In this document: positions 14,651 to 24,118 of the stretch, one piece after another | Position numbering within the stretch: position 1 is the first letter of the stretch | Layout of the letters: each line of letters starts with the position of its first letter | Translations under genes and position numbers: made by a program | Source of the DNA: Klebsormidium nitens | Taxonomy: Eukaryota; Streptophyta; Klebsormidiophyceae; Klebsormidiales; Klebsormidiaceae | DNA length: 39,989 nt | Reading direction: 5' to 3' | Assembly: GCA_000708835.1 (NCBI GenBank) | Contig: DF237676.1 | Span: 1 to 39,989, forward strand | The notes under the pieces: generated by a model | What the model was told of the DNA's origin: nothing | The model's input: only the letters and a program-made list of their open reading frames with translations | The model's database searches: none

Positions 14651-17600
14651 ATGGCTAGAGGCCGGCCTCATGGCCGGTCCAAGTCCGATCACCGGGTCTG
14701 TCAGGCAGCTCGACATGCACGTGCTGCTGAGTACAGAGAGAGGATTGCCATCAGCGCTGAGCAGCAGGAGGCGCGCATCGCTGCTGTGAACGCTGAGTGC
14801 GATCTTCAAGATGCCCCTCAGAAACGAAGAAGCCAGAAGTCCAGTGGTCGGAAGAAAGAGGCATGGACTGCTGGTGCGTCAGCACAGCGTGGGTCTTGCA
14901 AAGCATCTGGGAGTGGAAAGAAAAAGGCAAGTCAGTACCTTGGGGAAGCGCTTGGCAAAGCTACAGAAAGAGGTGAGTTTCTGGTGCATGTGCTTCTAGG
15001 TGGAGGGTTTTGACTTGTCAAGCAGGGGCCAGGCAGAAGCTGGGACGCGTTGCGCTGCAACTTTCGCGTTTATCAGAAAAGTGAAAGGCAGTATGTACTA
15101 AGAAGAGCGTCTTCTTTGTGATGCGCAAATTGCGGTACAGCGTGCGGCTGGCTCGTAACTCTGCCAAGGTTAGTATGGGCTCAGTTTGAAAAGGTTGCCC
15201 CCAGGCCTCCCTTTGCACCAGGAACAATGTGCTTCATCCATAAGTATAATGACTGCTGGCCCTGCAGGGACGTACCACACTTTGCCTCTGCCTCTTTCGA
15301 AGATAAGAGGCGCATTCCCTGTACATGCTGTCAGTAAAGAGCTAAGCAATCTCAGCGAGTACGGCCGTCCTTGCAATGTACCAAGATCAGCCTCTTTCTC
15401 GAGCACGCACCAGGTATTGCATGCATCTCCGAGTTTAGACTCCAGAACCAACCTCTGCCCTTCTTCACTGCAGACTTGCACAGCTTTCATTGCCACGCGT
15501 GCGGCGCTACTGCAGAGTTTGGGTTGAGGGGAAGCAAGGAGGGGGGCATCGTCAAGTACTCGTGCAGAGCGCACTCCACGTCCAATGGTTGCTTTCGAGT
15601 GGACCGAGACCGCGCAGGTGAGAGCAGCCGGGGAGCCTGCTGTTGACATGGTCTGAACTTCATGCAACGCTCATAGCTGCCCTCCCATTGATACAATGAT
15701 CCTTTGAGAAAGACCTCGAGAAATTTACGTGCTCTGTATGCTCTTGCAGATTGGGCAGAGGACCAAGAGCTGCGCCGCTTGAGAGCAGAGGAGAGAAGAT
15801 TGGAAGAGGAGCTGCGAAAGCTGGGAGGGACCTCGTTCGCAGCGGAACCAGCGGCAGGTGAGCGTTCCAGGCGCGATCTGACACCATGGATTGTGCTCTT
15901 ATACTCAATCTGGGGCAGCAAGTTCCCTGTCATGCCTCGAATGCGTTGTGGCTCTTTCTGCTGTGCATTGGACACATGGATCAATAGTGACTGCAAGTCA
16001 ACGCTTCACTGTTCTCGCCTGCAGCTTGGAAAGGATTCCAAAGTAAGGGGGTTTGGGCTTCGGCACCCATGAGCCAATCGCTCATAGGTAAGGCACTTCG
16101 ATAGCAGCTCTGGATCTGCAGTTCGCTCGTGAAGCAGGTGGCCTTCCTCTGAACATGCGAAAATGTAAAGCACTTGGGCTTCTACGACGTTTCTGACATG
16201 TTTTGTTTGGAAATTGCTGGCTGCTTGTGGATAAGGGCAGCGTCGCACATGCAGCATCTGAATGTGGTGTCCTCCCATGCAGCAATGCTACTCACTATCG
16301 GCGGAGTCGAACGCAACCCGGGCCCTACTTCAAAGGAGGTGAGCCTGGACAAGAGGACCTGCCTCCTGCAGTTCAGGGTCCAGCACCAATTGTACTCGAG
16401 CATTAAGGAGCAACTGTGTGATTTTTCTCAGTGTCCATGTTATCGAGAGCGGGTTATACATTGTTGTGCTGATCTTTGCTGTCTCGCTACTACAGGAGAA
16501 AGAGCTGGCTTTGAAGACGAGCTGGCAGGAAGTAGATCCTGAGATTGACTCCGACCTGCTGGACCACCTGGCAAAGCAGCAGCTCACCTTGGAACGCTGG
16601 AGAGGGATGACCGATGACGGCCGCTCTAAGCTTCTTGACCGACTTGAACGCAGGTATCCAGGGCCAGGGAACTGGTTGTTGGGCTGGACTGCGATCTTCG
16701 ATAAAGCTGCGGGTAAGCAGCTCCCTCTATTAGACGAGTAGGGTCGCTTCGATGCAATCCGCTTGGAGTCAATCCGCTTGGAGTCAGGCCTATAGAGGTT
16801 TTCAAGCAGTACGGATAAGGGAACCTTCTGGTGTTGTTCGCCAGCATGTGGGACCGGAAAGCTGGAAGAGGATGGCACGCCAGGGGCCTTTGCTGATTGG
16901 AAGGTCGCTCTTTGGTATTTCTGCTGATGTGATTGTAGTTTGTCCTTGTTTGGTATCAACCCTGCTCACAAGCCGATTTCCTCATCAAGCAGTGCCTTTC
17001 ATTGTTGCGAAGTCTGAACAGGTGCTTCATAGTCTTCTTAATCTGCAATCTGTGGGCTGCTTGTAGCATTTGAGGCTGTTACTTGGTAGGCTTGGTCTCC
17101 AAGTGCAGCGTCAAATGAATTTTTCAGTCATAAAGTTGGTTCCTTAGAGGGGATACATATAAGTTAACCTACACTCAAAAACATGTAGCTAGATGGAAGC
17201 TCGGATAGTATGCTGTTTCTGGAACAAGCTCAACCAGACCAAAAGCTTGATGCGCTGCAGGGGTTCCATCCGGCCATGCTAAAACCAGCTTCAAACGTTC
17301 CACATGCCTTGATACATCAGACATCGGGGTTCTTGCGAAGGGTCTGGTGAAGAAAAGGAGATTGGAGCTTGAGCAAGCAGGAGAAGCGCAAAAGGGCCTC
17401 TTCGAGATTGGTTGGAGCATCCTGCCGCGGGCAAAACCTTTGGGTGTCAAGGATCTACGTTTTCTAGTGCTGAAGGCAGAGCAGAAACTCGGAGTTGCGG
17501 TGATGGGGCGCTCCCATTTCAAGGCTCTAGTAGATCGTGCAGTCGCGCTTATGGAGGGAAAGCTGCCGGGCANNNNNNNNNNNNNNNNNNNNNNNNNNNN

Positions 17601-18777
17601 NNNNNNNNNNNNNNNNNNNNNNNNNNNNNNNNNNNNNNNNNNNNNNNNNNNNNNNNNNNNNNNNNNNNNNNNNNNNNNNNNNNNNNNNNNNNNNNNNNNN
17701 NNNNNNNNNNNNNNNNNNNNNNNNNNNNNNNNNNNNNNNNNNNNNNNNNNNNNNNNNNNNNNNNNNNNNNNNNNNNNNNNNNNNNNNNNNNNNNNNNNNN
17801 NNNNNNNNNNNNNNNNNNNNNNNNNNNNNNNNNNNNNNNNNNNNNNNNNNNNNNNNNNNNNNNNNNNNNNNNNNNNNNNNNNNNNNNNNNNNNNNNNNNN
17901 NNNNNNNNNNNNNNNNNNTTGGGAAGCCTGGGAGAGATTCTTGGAGTGCAAGAGGGTGGTGCAGATCACCAAGGGTTTGAAACGCATCTACGATCGGGTG
18001 AAGGCGAGAGGGGGAGACGATGTGAAAGAGTGGATAGACCAGATGAAAAAGATGGTTTACACAGACTCGTTTGTGGAGTTCAGCCTCACCAACTGGAACG
18101 ACATTGACTTACGGCATGTAGCGGTAGAGGGGAACAAAGTCCGGCCAGCGTACCCGCTAGTACGAGAAGCGATCGCCCACTTTGTGGAGCAGGTTCAAGG
18201 TCGGGCTGTCTTTTACAGTGACCAAGCAGTCTGGGCCGCTTTGTCCCAGGAGCTTGCGGGGGAGCGGGTACCGGCGGTAGCTGGACTGCTGACGGAGCGC
18301 TGCGCCATCGGCGCAATCATTGATGGTCAGGGCTACAAGGCAGTGCTAAAGATGGAGAAGTCGGAGCAAGTCAAACTGGTGTTCTTCGACCGGAATGCAG
18401 AGGCCTCTGCTGTGCTGACCGAACAAGAGGACTTCCGGAAGAGCGGACTTGAAACACGGATTGCTTGCTTCGTGCCTCGGACGCCGTTCTACCCTGCCAT
18501 GGATATGGCCATCGTGGTGTTCAAGAAGCCGAAGAACCAGCAAGGTGATTATCCAAATCCGCGAGCTGCTTGTGATCGCCTTAACTTGCTATCGTTGACC
18601 AGCAGGTGTTACCACCAAGGCTGCGACCGACATCCGAGATGTTGCTAGTTTGTTATGAACTGTCTGTAGGAACCGCGAACTTTCAAGCAGCTTCGTGACT
18701 ACTTACCCAACGTCCTCGATGAGTTGCTGATTGTCAAGACGTGCGGATGCAGTGGTTGCAATCCCAAGGTTGTGTAA
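14651..18777 (+). CDS. unknown multi-exon protein with zinc-ribbon-like cluster and 2A-like NPGP motif
   Basis: Family not recognised. Phase-consistent exons: 14651-14972, 15474-15617, 15750-15857, 16025-16042, 16283-16338, 16496-16712 and 17261-18544 (with an N gap), then 3' exons near 18614-18640 and 18671-18777. Residues 1-107 are basic (many Lys/Arg/Ala). Residues 108-155 hold Cys114-x2-Cys117, Cys138 and Cys147, a zinc-ribbon-like set (FHCHACG...YSCRAH...NGCFRV). Residues 156-180 form a charged, coiled-coil-like helix. GGVERNPGP lies at 204-212 after MLLTI. Then come a helical region (217-288) and a large C-terminal region with IYDRVKARGGDDVKEW, FSLTNWNDIDLRHVAVEGN and FVPRTPFYPAMDMAIVVFKKPK, ending in LLIVKTCGCSGCNPK. 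Zinc ribbons of this kind occur in some transposases, and 2A-like motifs occur in some retroelements and receptors, so an element-derived gene is possible, though many spliced introns argue for a host gene. Exon choice around 18545-18670 and the stop (18775-18777 unspliced, or 18854-18856 after one more intron) are uncertain. Confidence 0.6.
16283..16338 (+). other. 56-nt exon carrying the 2A-like motif
   Basis: Exon bounded by CCCATGCAG| and GAG|GTGAGC. It encodes (T)MLLTIGGVERNPGPTSKE. The end matches the NPG-P core of 2A peptides with the preceding V-E-x. The Asp normally two positions before the Glu is Gly here. If active, translation would skip the bond between Gly211 and Pro212, separating the zinc-ribbon part from the C-terminal part. 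Activity is inference. Confidence 0.55.
17573..17918. other. assembly gap of 346 N
   Basis: Run of unknown bases inside the large C-terminal exon of the NPGP gene. The same frame is open on both sides of the gap at its stated length, so the gap may have been sized correctly and may hide only coding sequence, about 115 codons. Confidence 0.99.
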
Positions 18778-18835
18778 AAAGATGGGCTAAATTTGATCCA
18801 ATCTCATCTATGCCGTTTTGCAGGGTTTGTGGAGC

Positions 18836-19161
18836 GGCTCACGAAAGTTCAAATGACACTGGAGTCAGCGCACGACCATCGTCGCTCGACCCAGACCGCA
18901 ATGCATATTGGCAACGTGAAGCCGTGGCTGGGTGGTGCAGAGCTAGAATCCGTGGACGTGGATTTCTGCTACATCGTGCCGGGTGCTCTTGTCAAGGGCA
19001 GGATTTCACGGCATACCGAGCCAGTAGAGGCAAAGTTGGGGACCACACGGGGACAAGCCGGATCTGTACAAATTGTTGCGCATACTCACATAGAGTTAGC
19101 TTTTGGCCAGCTAGATGGAAAGCTAGGACAGGTGGATAGGTGGCAGCGGGGGGGAAAATAG
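18836..19161 (+). other. coding-like open stretch after the NPGP gene
   Basis: A frame free of stops for about 108 codons after an acceptor-like site (CCGTTTTGCAG at 18824-18834). It contains FVERLTKVQMTLESAHD, MHIGNVKPWLGG and ESVDVDFCYIVPGALVKGR and ends with a TAG at 19159-19161. Its phase does not join the CGCSGCNPK exon directly: that splice reads GLWSGSRKFK and stops at 18854-18856. It may be a 3' exon of the same gene through an unrecognised junction, or a decayed exon. The rest of 18778-19817 shows nothing I can name. Confidence 0.3.
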
Positions 19162-19819
19162 TTGTACTAGCGAGAGCCGTCAAGCTGCCTTGATTTCAAT
19201 ATGCACGCTCTTGTGTATCCACTTTACTATCTGATCGCAGCCCTGATGCTCCCCACCTTGTGAGCAATTTCGGAGGACAATCTGCTACAGATTCTCCTTG
19301 CATCAAATCAGCGGCGAGTTTTGATTCATTGAAAGTGTCGCTTTTCATGCAATCCAAAGCACGTACTTAGATCACCATGGCATCGTTGCCAACCACATCA
19401 TGCACATGGTATCGATATCCGAGTGAGTGTGCCTCCGCGCGCCCAAGCGGCCATTGCAGAGCAAGAAGGCTGGGTGCATATTTTAATCAAGCAATGATGG
19501 CAAGAGGCCAGTTAGCGCGACCTTACATGGGGCCTCCTGGGCGCACCCCTTTTCGCAAAGGCTATATGCCATAATTGGGTGATATTGTAGCCTCGCGTTC
19601 AGACCCGTAGCGGGTTGTCCAGGCAACCGCGCGGGACGGAAGGGGGGGTAACGTGGCGCAAGGAGATTGGCGATATTTTATGCCGGATTTCAGATGGTTA
19701 GTTGTCCGAAGTTCGAGCTTGAAGTTGAAGTCACTTGAGACTCGAAGTTTGATAAATTAAGCGAATGAAAATCGTCGAAAGGCTGCCAAAGTTCTCGACT
19801 TGCAGTCTTGGCAGACATA

Positions 19820-20145
19820 CAGCATTTTCAGGGCATGCTTCCCGATCTAGATAGGGTGTATTTAGCCTAAACTTAGGCTAAATTTAGTGTAAGTTTAGTC
19901 ACATCACCAGATTAATTGACGTCATCTAAGAAAGTGACTGTAACACGTGGAAGAATATAGCGCGTCGGATGGAACTTGTCCGGTGGTTCTACGGCTCGAT
20001 GATCACCCCTGTTCTACTTTGGCGGTTGCTACTGCGGAAAGATGTTCGATGACGTCAAAGCAATAGCTAAAGTTTAGCTAAAATTTAGTATCTAAACAGA
20101 CCCTATCTATCGATCGCAACCGGGAAGCATGCCCTGAAAATGCTG
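19820..20145. mobile_element. MITE-like non-autonomous DNA transposon
   Basis: 326-bp element with terminal inverted repeats. The outer 24 bases of each end (19820-19843 and 20122-20145, starting CAGCATTTTCAGGG) are perfect complements. The pairing continues, with gaps, through an ATAGGGT block and into AT-rich subterminal motifs (TTTAGC, CTAAATTTAG) present in both orientations. Each end is flanked by the dinucleotide TA (19818-19819 and 20146-20147), a possible target-site duplication of Tc1/mariner-type or similar elements. No coding frame inside. The superfamily is inference from the TA and is not secure, because a 3-bp TWA duplication is not seen. Confidence 0.8.
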
Positions 20146-20147
20146 TA

Positions 20148-21048
20148 AAGAAGATCTGTACCGTCCAGGATTGCAAAAACGTTGACAATTTGTCGAGAGT
20201 GTGCATGGCGCGCGCCGGGAGCCTGCTGGCTATCAGGATCATCTACATGCTAGCACGCTACTTAAGGTGTAGGATATACAGACGGTCCGCTATTCCTATT
20301 CCTAAGCGCACTGAGTGCACTGCAGGCAGGCTCGTTCATTGGGTGCAAGATATCTCGTTAAACGCGTCCATGACCTGTTATCATTCTCAACAAGCTTAAT
20401 CATTCGTCTCCTTCCGGTCGCGCCTGCCCATTTTGCTTGATGCACGAGTCATGAGAAATTGCAGGTTGTGTGGGCCGCCTTTGCTTCCGCAACGAATGTC
20501 ATAAATCAATTACAACTAGTCTGTCGACGTTCAACACATTGTGCGCGTTTGGCTTGGGATCACGTGCGTATACATATCCAACTCATGTTCAATGCATGCT
20601 CCTTTTTCCCCACTGGTATTAAAACGCTCTCAACTGAACCTCCACGTGTCGCCTAGACATCGAACTGGTAATTGAATAGACCTAGTAGGAGGGCTGTGTT
20701 TGAAGAAGAAGCAACAAAGCCCTACGTGATTTACACTAGTCAGCTGTGCGACTTCTGTGCGACTGTGTCCCTGCCTGCTCTGTTAAGGCCAGGTACACAA
20801 TACCATGGAGCATGGCTTGCTGGCCCTGACTAATTCAAGACCAGGGAATGCTGTGCGACTAAACAGTTCCACGTTACTCCTGATTAAACGGTCTACTTAC
20901 ATCGAATCCTTTGAATCACTCAATGGTCTCCCCACGTGCTTGCTAAACAAGATACGGAAGCCTTAAGAGCCCATCGCCAGTCTACACAGTCACGGACCAC
21001 AAACATCAGGTATATATCAATGTGGAAAAACTCGAACATGTCCGCTAA
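20148..21048. other. intergenic, no gene seen
   Basis: 3' flank of the minus-strand thioredoxin-like gene and the space next to the MITE. Only short frames without splice support. Confidence 0.5.
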
Positions 21049-23381
21049 CTACCTGGAAAACATCGACCGCCACCATGGCCGTCGCGAGCTGTCCGAGCTC
21101 TCCCCGGCCCTCTTAGAGGCCCCACTCAAGCCCTCCTTGCGAGCTCCACTGAGACTCCGTGGAATGTCCCAGCCAGTGAAGCTTCTGTCTTCGCGCAACC
21201 AGGACTGCTTCTCCGTGCTTTCCCTCGGTGTGCTTCCTGCGACCTCCGGCGACTGCCGGCGGGACGCGAAGGCCACAGGCTCCACTGCGCTTGAGGCCCT
21301 GGCGAAGGCGGGCTTGAGCAGCCGTGGCACTGCCAGCAGCTGGGGGAGGGCCAGCAGCCGGACCTTGGCGACCGCCTCAAACAGCTGCCCGTAGTCGGTG
21401 TCTGTGAAGCGGTCCCGGAACCAGCCCAGCGGTGCCACAGGCCCTGCTTCCTGCCCCGCCTGCGTATGCTCGCGCCCGGCGCCAACGGGCTTCGACATCC
21501 GGTTCTCCCTCCATCGAGCAAGGATGGGGACTCGCTCGTGCAGGGGAGGGAAGGCAGCCCCCCGCAATCGTAGCTGGTCTCTGAAAGAACCGGGAGTGAC
21601 GGGCTTGAACCGAATGAACTGCTGGGGGTTAGCCACCGCTGGCTCGGCAGGGGGAAGGGGGCGTGGGACAAGCTGCGAGCCTGCTACAACGGGGGCAATC
21701 GCATCAGCTTCGGCTGGCGGGCGGGCCTGAACCCCAGACGTCCTCAGCACTGTCACCCCGGGCGCAGTGGCTGCGTTGCTGAGCAGCGCAGCACTTTGCG
21801 GAGTCGGCTGAGGAGGGTGCATCTCAGCCAAGTGTGGGGAAATCTGGCGCGTTGCCTTGCTTGCTGCGGCCGCCTCTTTCCCTCGGGCAATCGCTTCTCG
21901 CACGAGCACCGCGTACTCCTGCCACAGGTCCACAAAGGCCTCAGACTTTACACTTCCAAGAGCAGGTCCCTGAGAAAAGTCTTTGGAATCTTTACTCCTC
22001 GTCTAAAGTCTCAATTCCTCAGATTGCACCCTCATAGATCCAGGCCAACCAAAGAGTCGTCTCACATCCCGGTATCTCAATTGCGCATTCAGCTAGGTTA
22101 TTAGCTTTTCTCCTGCAAATTTAAAGCCCGCTTGGAAAGCAACGGATATTTCAACTCTCAATAATTGCATACTTGCCTCAGCCTTTGACAAGACTGTAAT
22201 ACCACAAGTCCACAACCAAAAGACAATCCATGAAAGGAGCTGGCTTGGGGGGTTACCTGCTTTGCCCATGCAGCACGCTGCCGATGACGTCTCTGCCACT
22301 GCGCTGCCCCGCCCGTCTTCCACGCCTTCTTTTGGCCCCCCACCTTATCCACCAGCGCGCGCAGCGTCTCCTCCGACTGCATCCCCAGGTGGTACTCGTT
22401 GCCAACCTTCCAGGCGGGCACCTGAGACCAGATTGCCAAGATCTTCAGAGTTGCCGCTTAGACTCACCGACCGAATACCCGACTTACCCAGCTCCAGCAC
22501 AAGCACGCCCCTGCTCCCCACGCTATTCAGAAAAGCGTTACGTTGTATTGGGCTTGCACGCAATGAAGGTGTATGCTTAATGAAGTTTGCTCACAAGATG
22601 CAATCGATGCTCTTAGAGACCTTGCATTGTCCCCGCGCAATGCTGTGATACCTGAACCTGGGGTTCAGCTGCTTCAAGGCCTGAGAAAACATGGGGCAGA
22701 GCTGGTAATTCCTCCGAGGAATCGATTCTTCCGCCACGATTCAAGGGGGAAGTTTTGCAGCCTGGTCATCAGGCTGGACCCCTAGCTGCTGACATTAGCA
22801 CGCTAAAAGCAACCCTGAGACAGGTCGAAAATATCAAGAATAGGTGTCATGACCAGTAATGCAAGCTGAGAATCGAATCCTTACCTGCTTGATGTACGCT
22901 GTCTCGAGGGAGTTGAGCAGCAGGTCGCAGTCCACATACATGTCCTTCCAGCCACTGCGGTCGGCAAGCTGGTAAAGCATCGCCTTCTGCTGCCGACAAT
23001 TGAGGCACCAGCGGGTTCCGTACAACCTGCAGCAGTGAGTCAAAGCACATCAGAACCGCCACCTTGTGAGGATGTACACTTGGCATTAGTGTACGGAATT
23101 GGACCCTCTCTTGTTGTAAAAGCGAGGATCTGAAGCAGAGACAAATCAGGTGGATTGCACTGTGCTCTATTGCAATAATGCCCTCAATGCATGCCAAGTG
23201 GGCATACTCGAAGGACTGACAGAAAGTAGGCAATGACCAAAGGGAAAGCGACCTACTTGACCCCATGCCGCCTGAGATCCCTCATCAGGAGATGTTGTGG
23301 CGCTTCAGGGCTGTCCATCCACCTGTACGAGCCATCGGCAGCAGGAGCCGACGTGCTTGGTGCCTCCATCTCGATTGACAT
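21049..23381 (-). CDS. thioredoxin-fold protein with WCxxC motif and long disordered C-terminal tail
   Basis: Predicted thiol-disulfide protein. Minus-strand exons: 23381-23257, 23026-22885, 22680-22621, 22421-22257 and 21939-21049; phases agree and give 460 aa. The redox motif is LYGTRWCLNCRQQK (43-56) with Cys49 and Cys52, followed by MYVDCD (Cys75). Cys108 is followed by VPAWKVG (110-116), where the usual cis-proline strand sits, and by a GMQSEETLRALV helix. This order resembles the thioredoxin-like domain attached to VKOR/LTO1 proteins, but no membrane VKOR part is present. From about residue 140 the chain is basic (KKAWKTGGAAQWQRRHRQRAAW). The last 296 residues are Ala/Pro/Ser-rich and probably disordered, with a short ordered-looking segment (FRDRFTDTDYGQLFEAVAKV). 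The donor of exon 3 (AAG|GTCTCT) and the acceptor of exon 5 (CTGAG|GCC) are weak, so those borders could move. No obvious N-terminal transit peptide. Confidence 0.65.
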
Positions 23382-24118
23382 TCCTCGAACATACCAAGAG
23401 AGATTCCCTTCATCTACTAGTACTACCCCATTTCATCCGCACTTTGGCCTCACTTTGGGGTGTTCTTCCTCTCGGGCGCACAATGACTCTGAGCTGTTGA
23501 ACACGCTACCTTTCATAGATATCAGACCGGATCCACGAAGAACACGCCATCGACTCTAGAGCCTAGAGGCGTTTCCATCGTAATGTCAGACCCTCCTTTT
23601 CACAGTGTTCAGCCATCACCGAATCCCGACGCCATGATGGATTTGAGGCAACCGCCATTCGCCGTCGGTACCGTAATCTTTTTGCACAAACTTCTCCACG
23701 ACAAACCGCCGTCGTTCGCAATCGGAAACTCAGAGTCTCTAAGTATGTGCCACGTGTATGCTTTGCGACCATCGTACGGTAATTTGGCCGTTCCATCATC
23801 CACTTGGCGCCATCTGGCCCATCTCCCCTTCACCTTCACCGTGACGTTCAACTCGGATACCTACCTACCGGTATCATGATTCAGTCACGCCTGCTGGGCC
23901 CGGGGGCACGTTCGCCGCACAGGGATGTTGAACCGGGAATTATTTCCTACCTAGCAATGGACTATTGTACCCGGCGCGCTAGCCTGCCGGTCGGGTGACA
24001 TCACTGGCCGGGCGGGTCACCTGACCACTCCAGTACGCCGGGTGAAGCCTGGCATGCAACCGATCTTCCTCCTCATTTCAATCGCTCTCGCGAAAGATCT
24101 ACCGGTATTCGAATTTCG
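23382..24118. promoter_or_regulatory. divergent upstream region
   Basis: 737 bases between the ATGs of the minus-strand thioredoxin-like gene and the plus-strand DUF829 gene. Both 5' UTRs and promoters should lie here. It contains several CCGGT/ACCGG clusters (about 23870-24110) but no clear TATA box. Confidence 0.4.

Noticed and set aside
14651-18777. Intact retrotransposon carrying the 2A-like motif
   Set aside because: No reverse transcriptase, endonuclease or integrase motif, no terminal repeats or poly-A tail are visible, and the gene is split by at least six introns.
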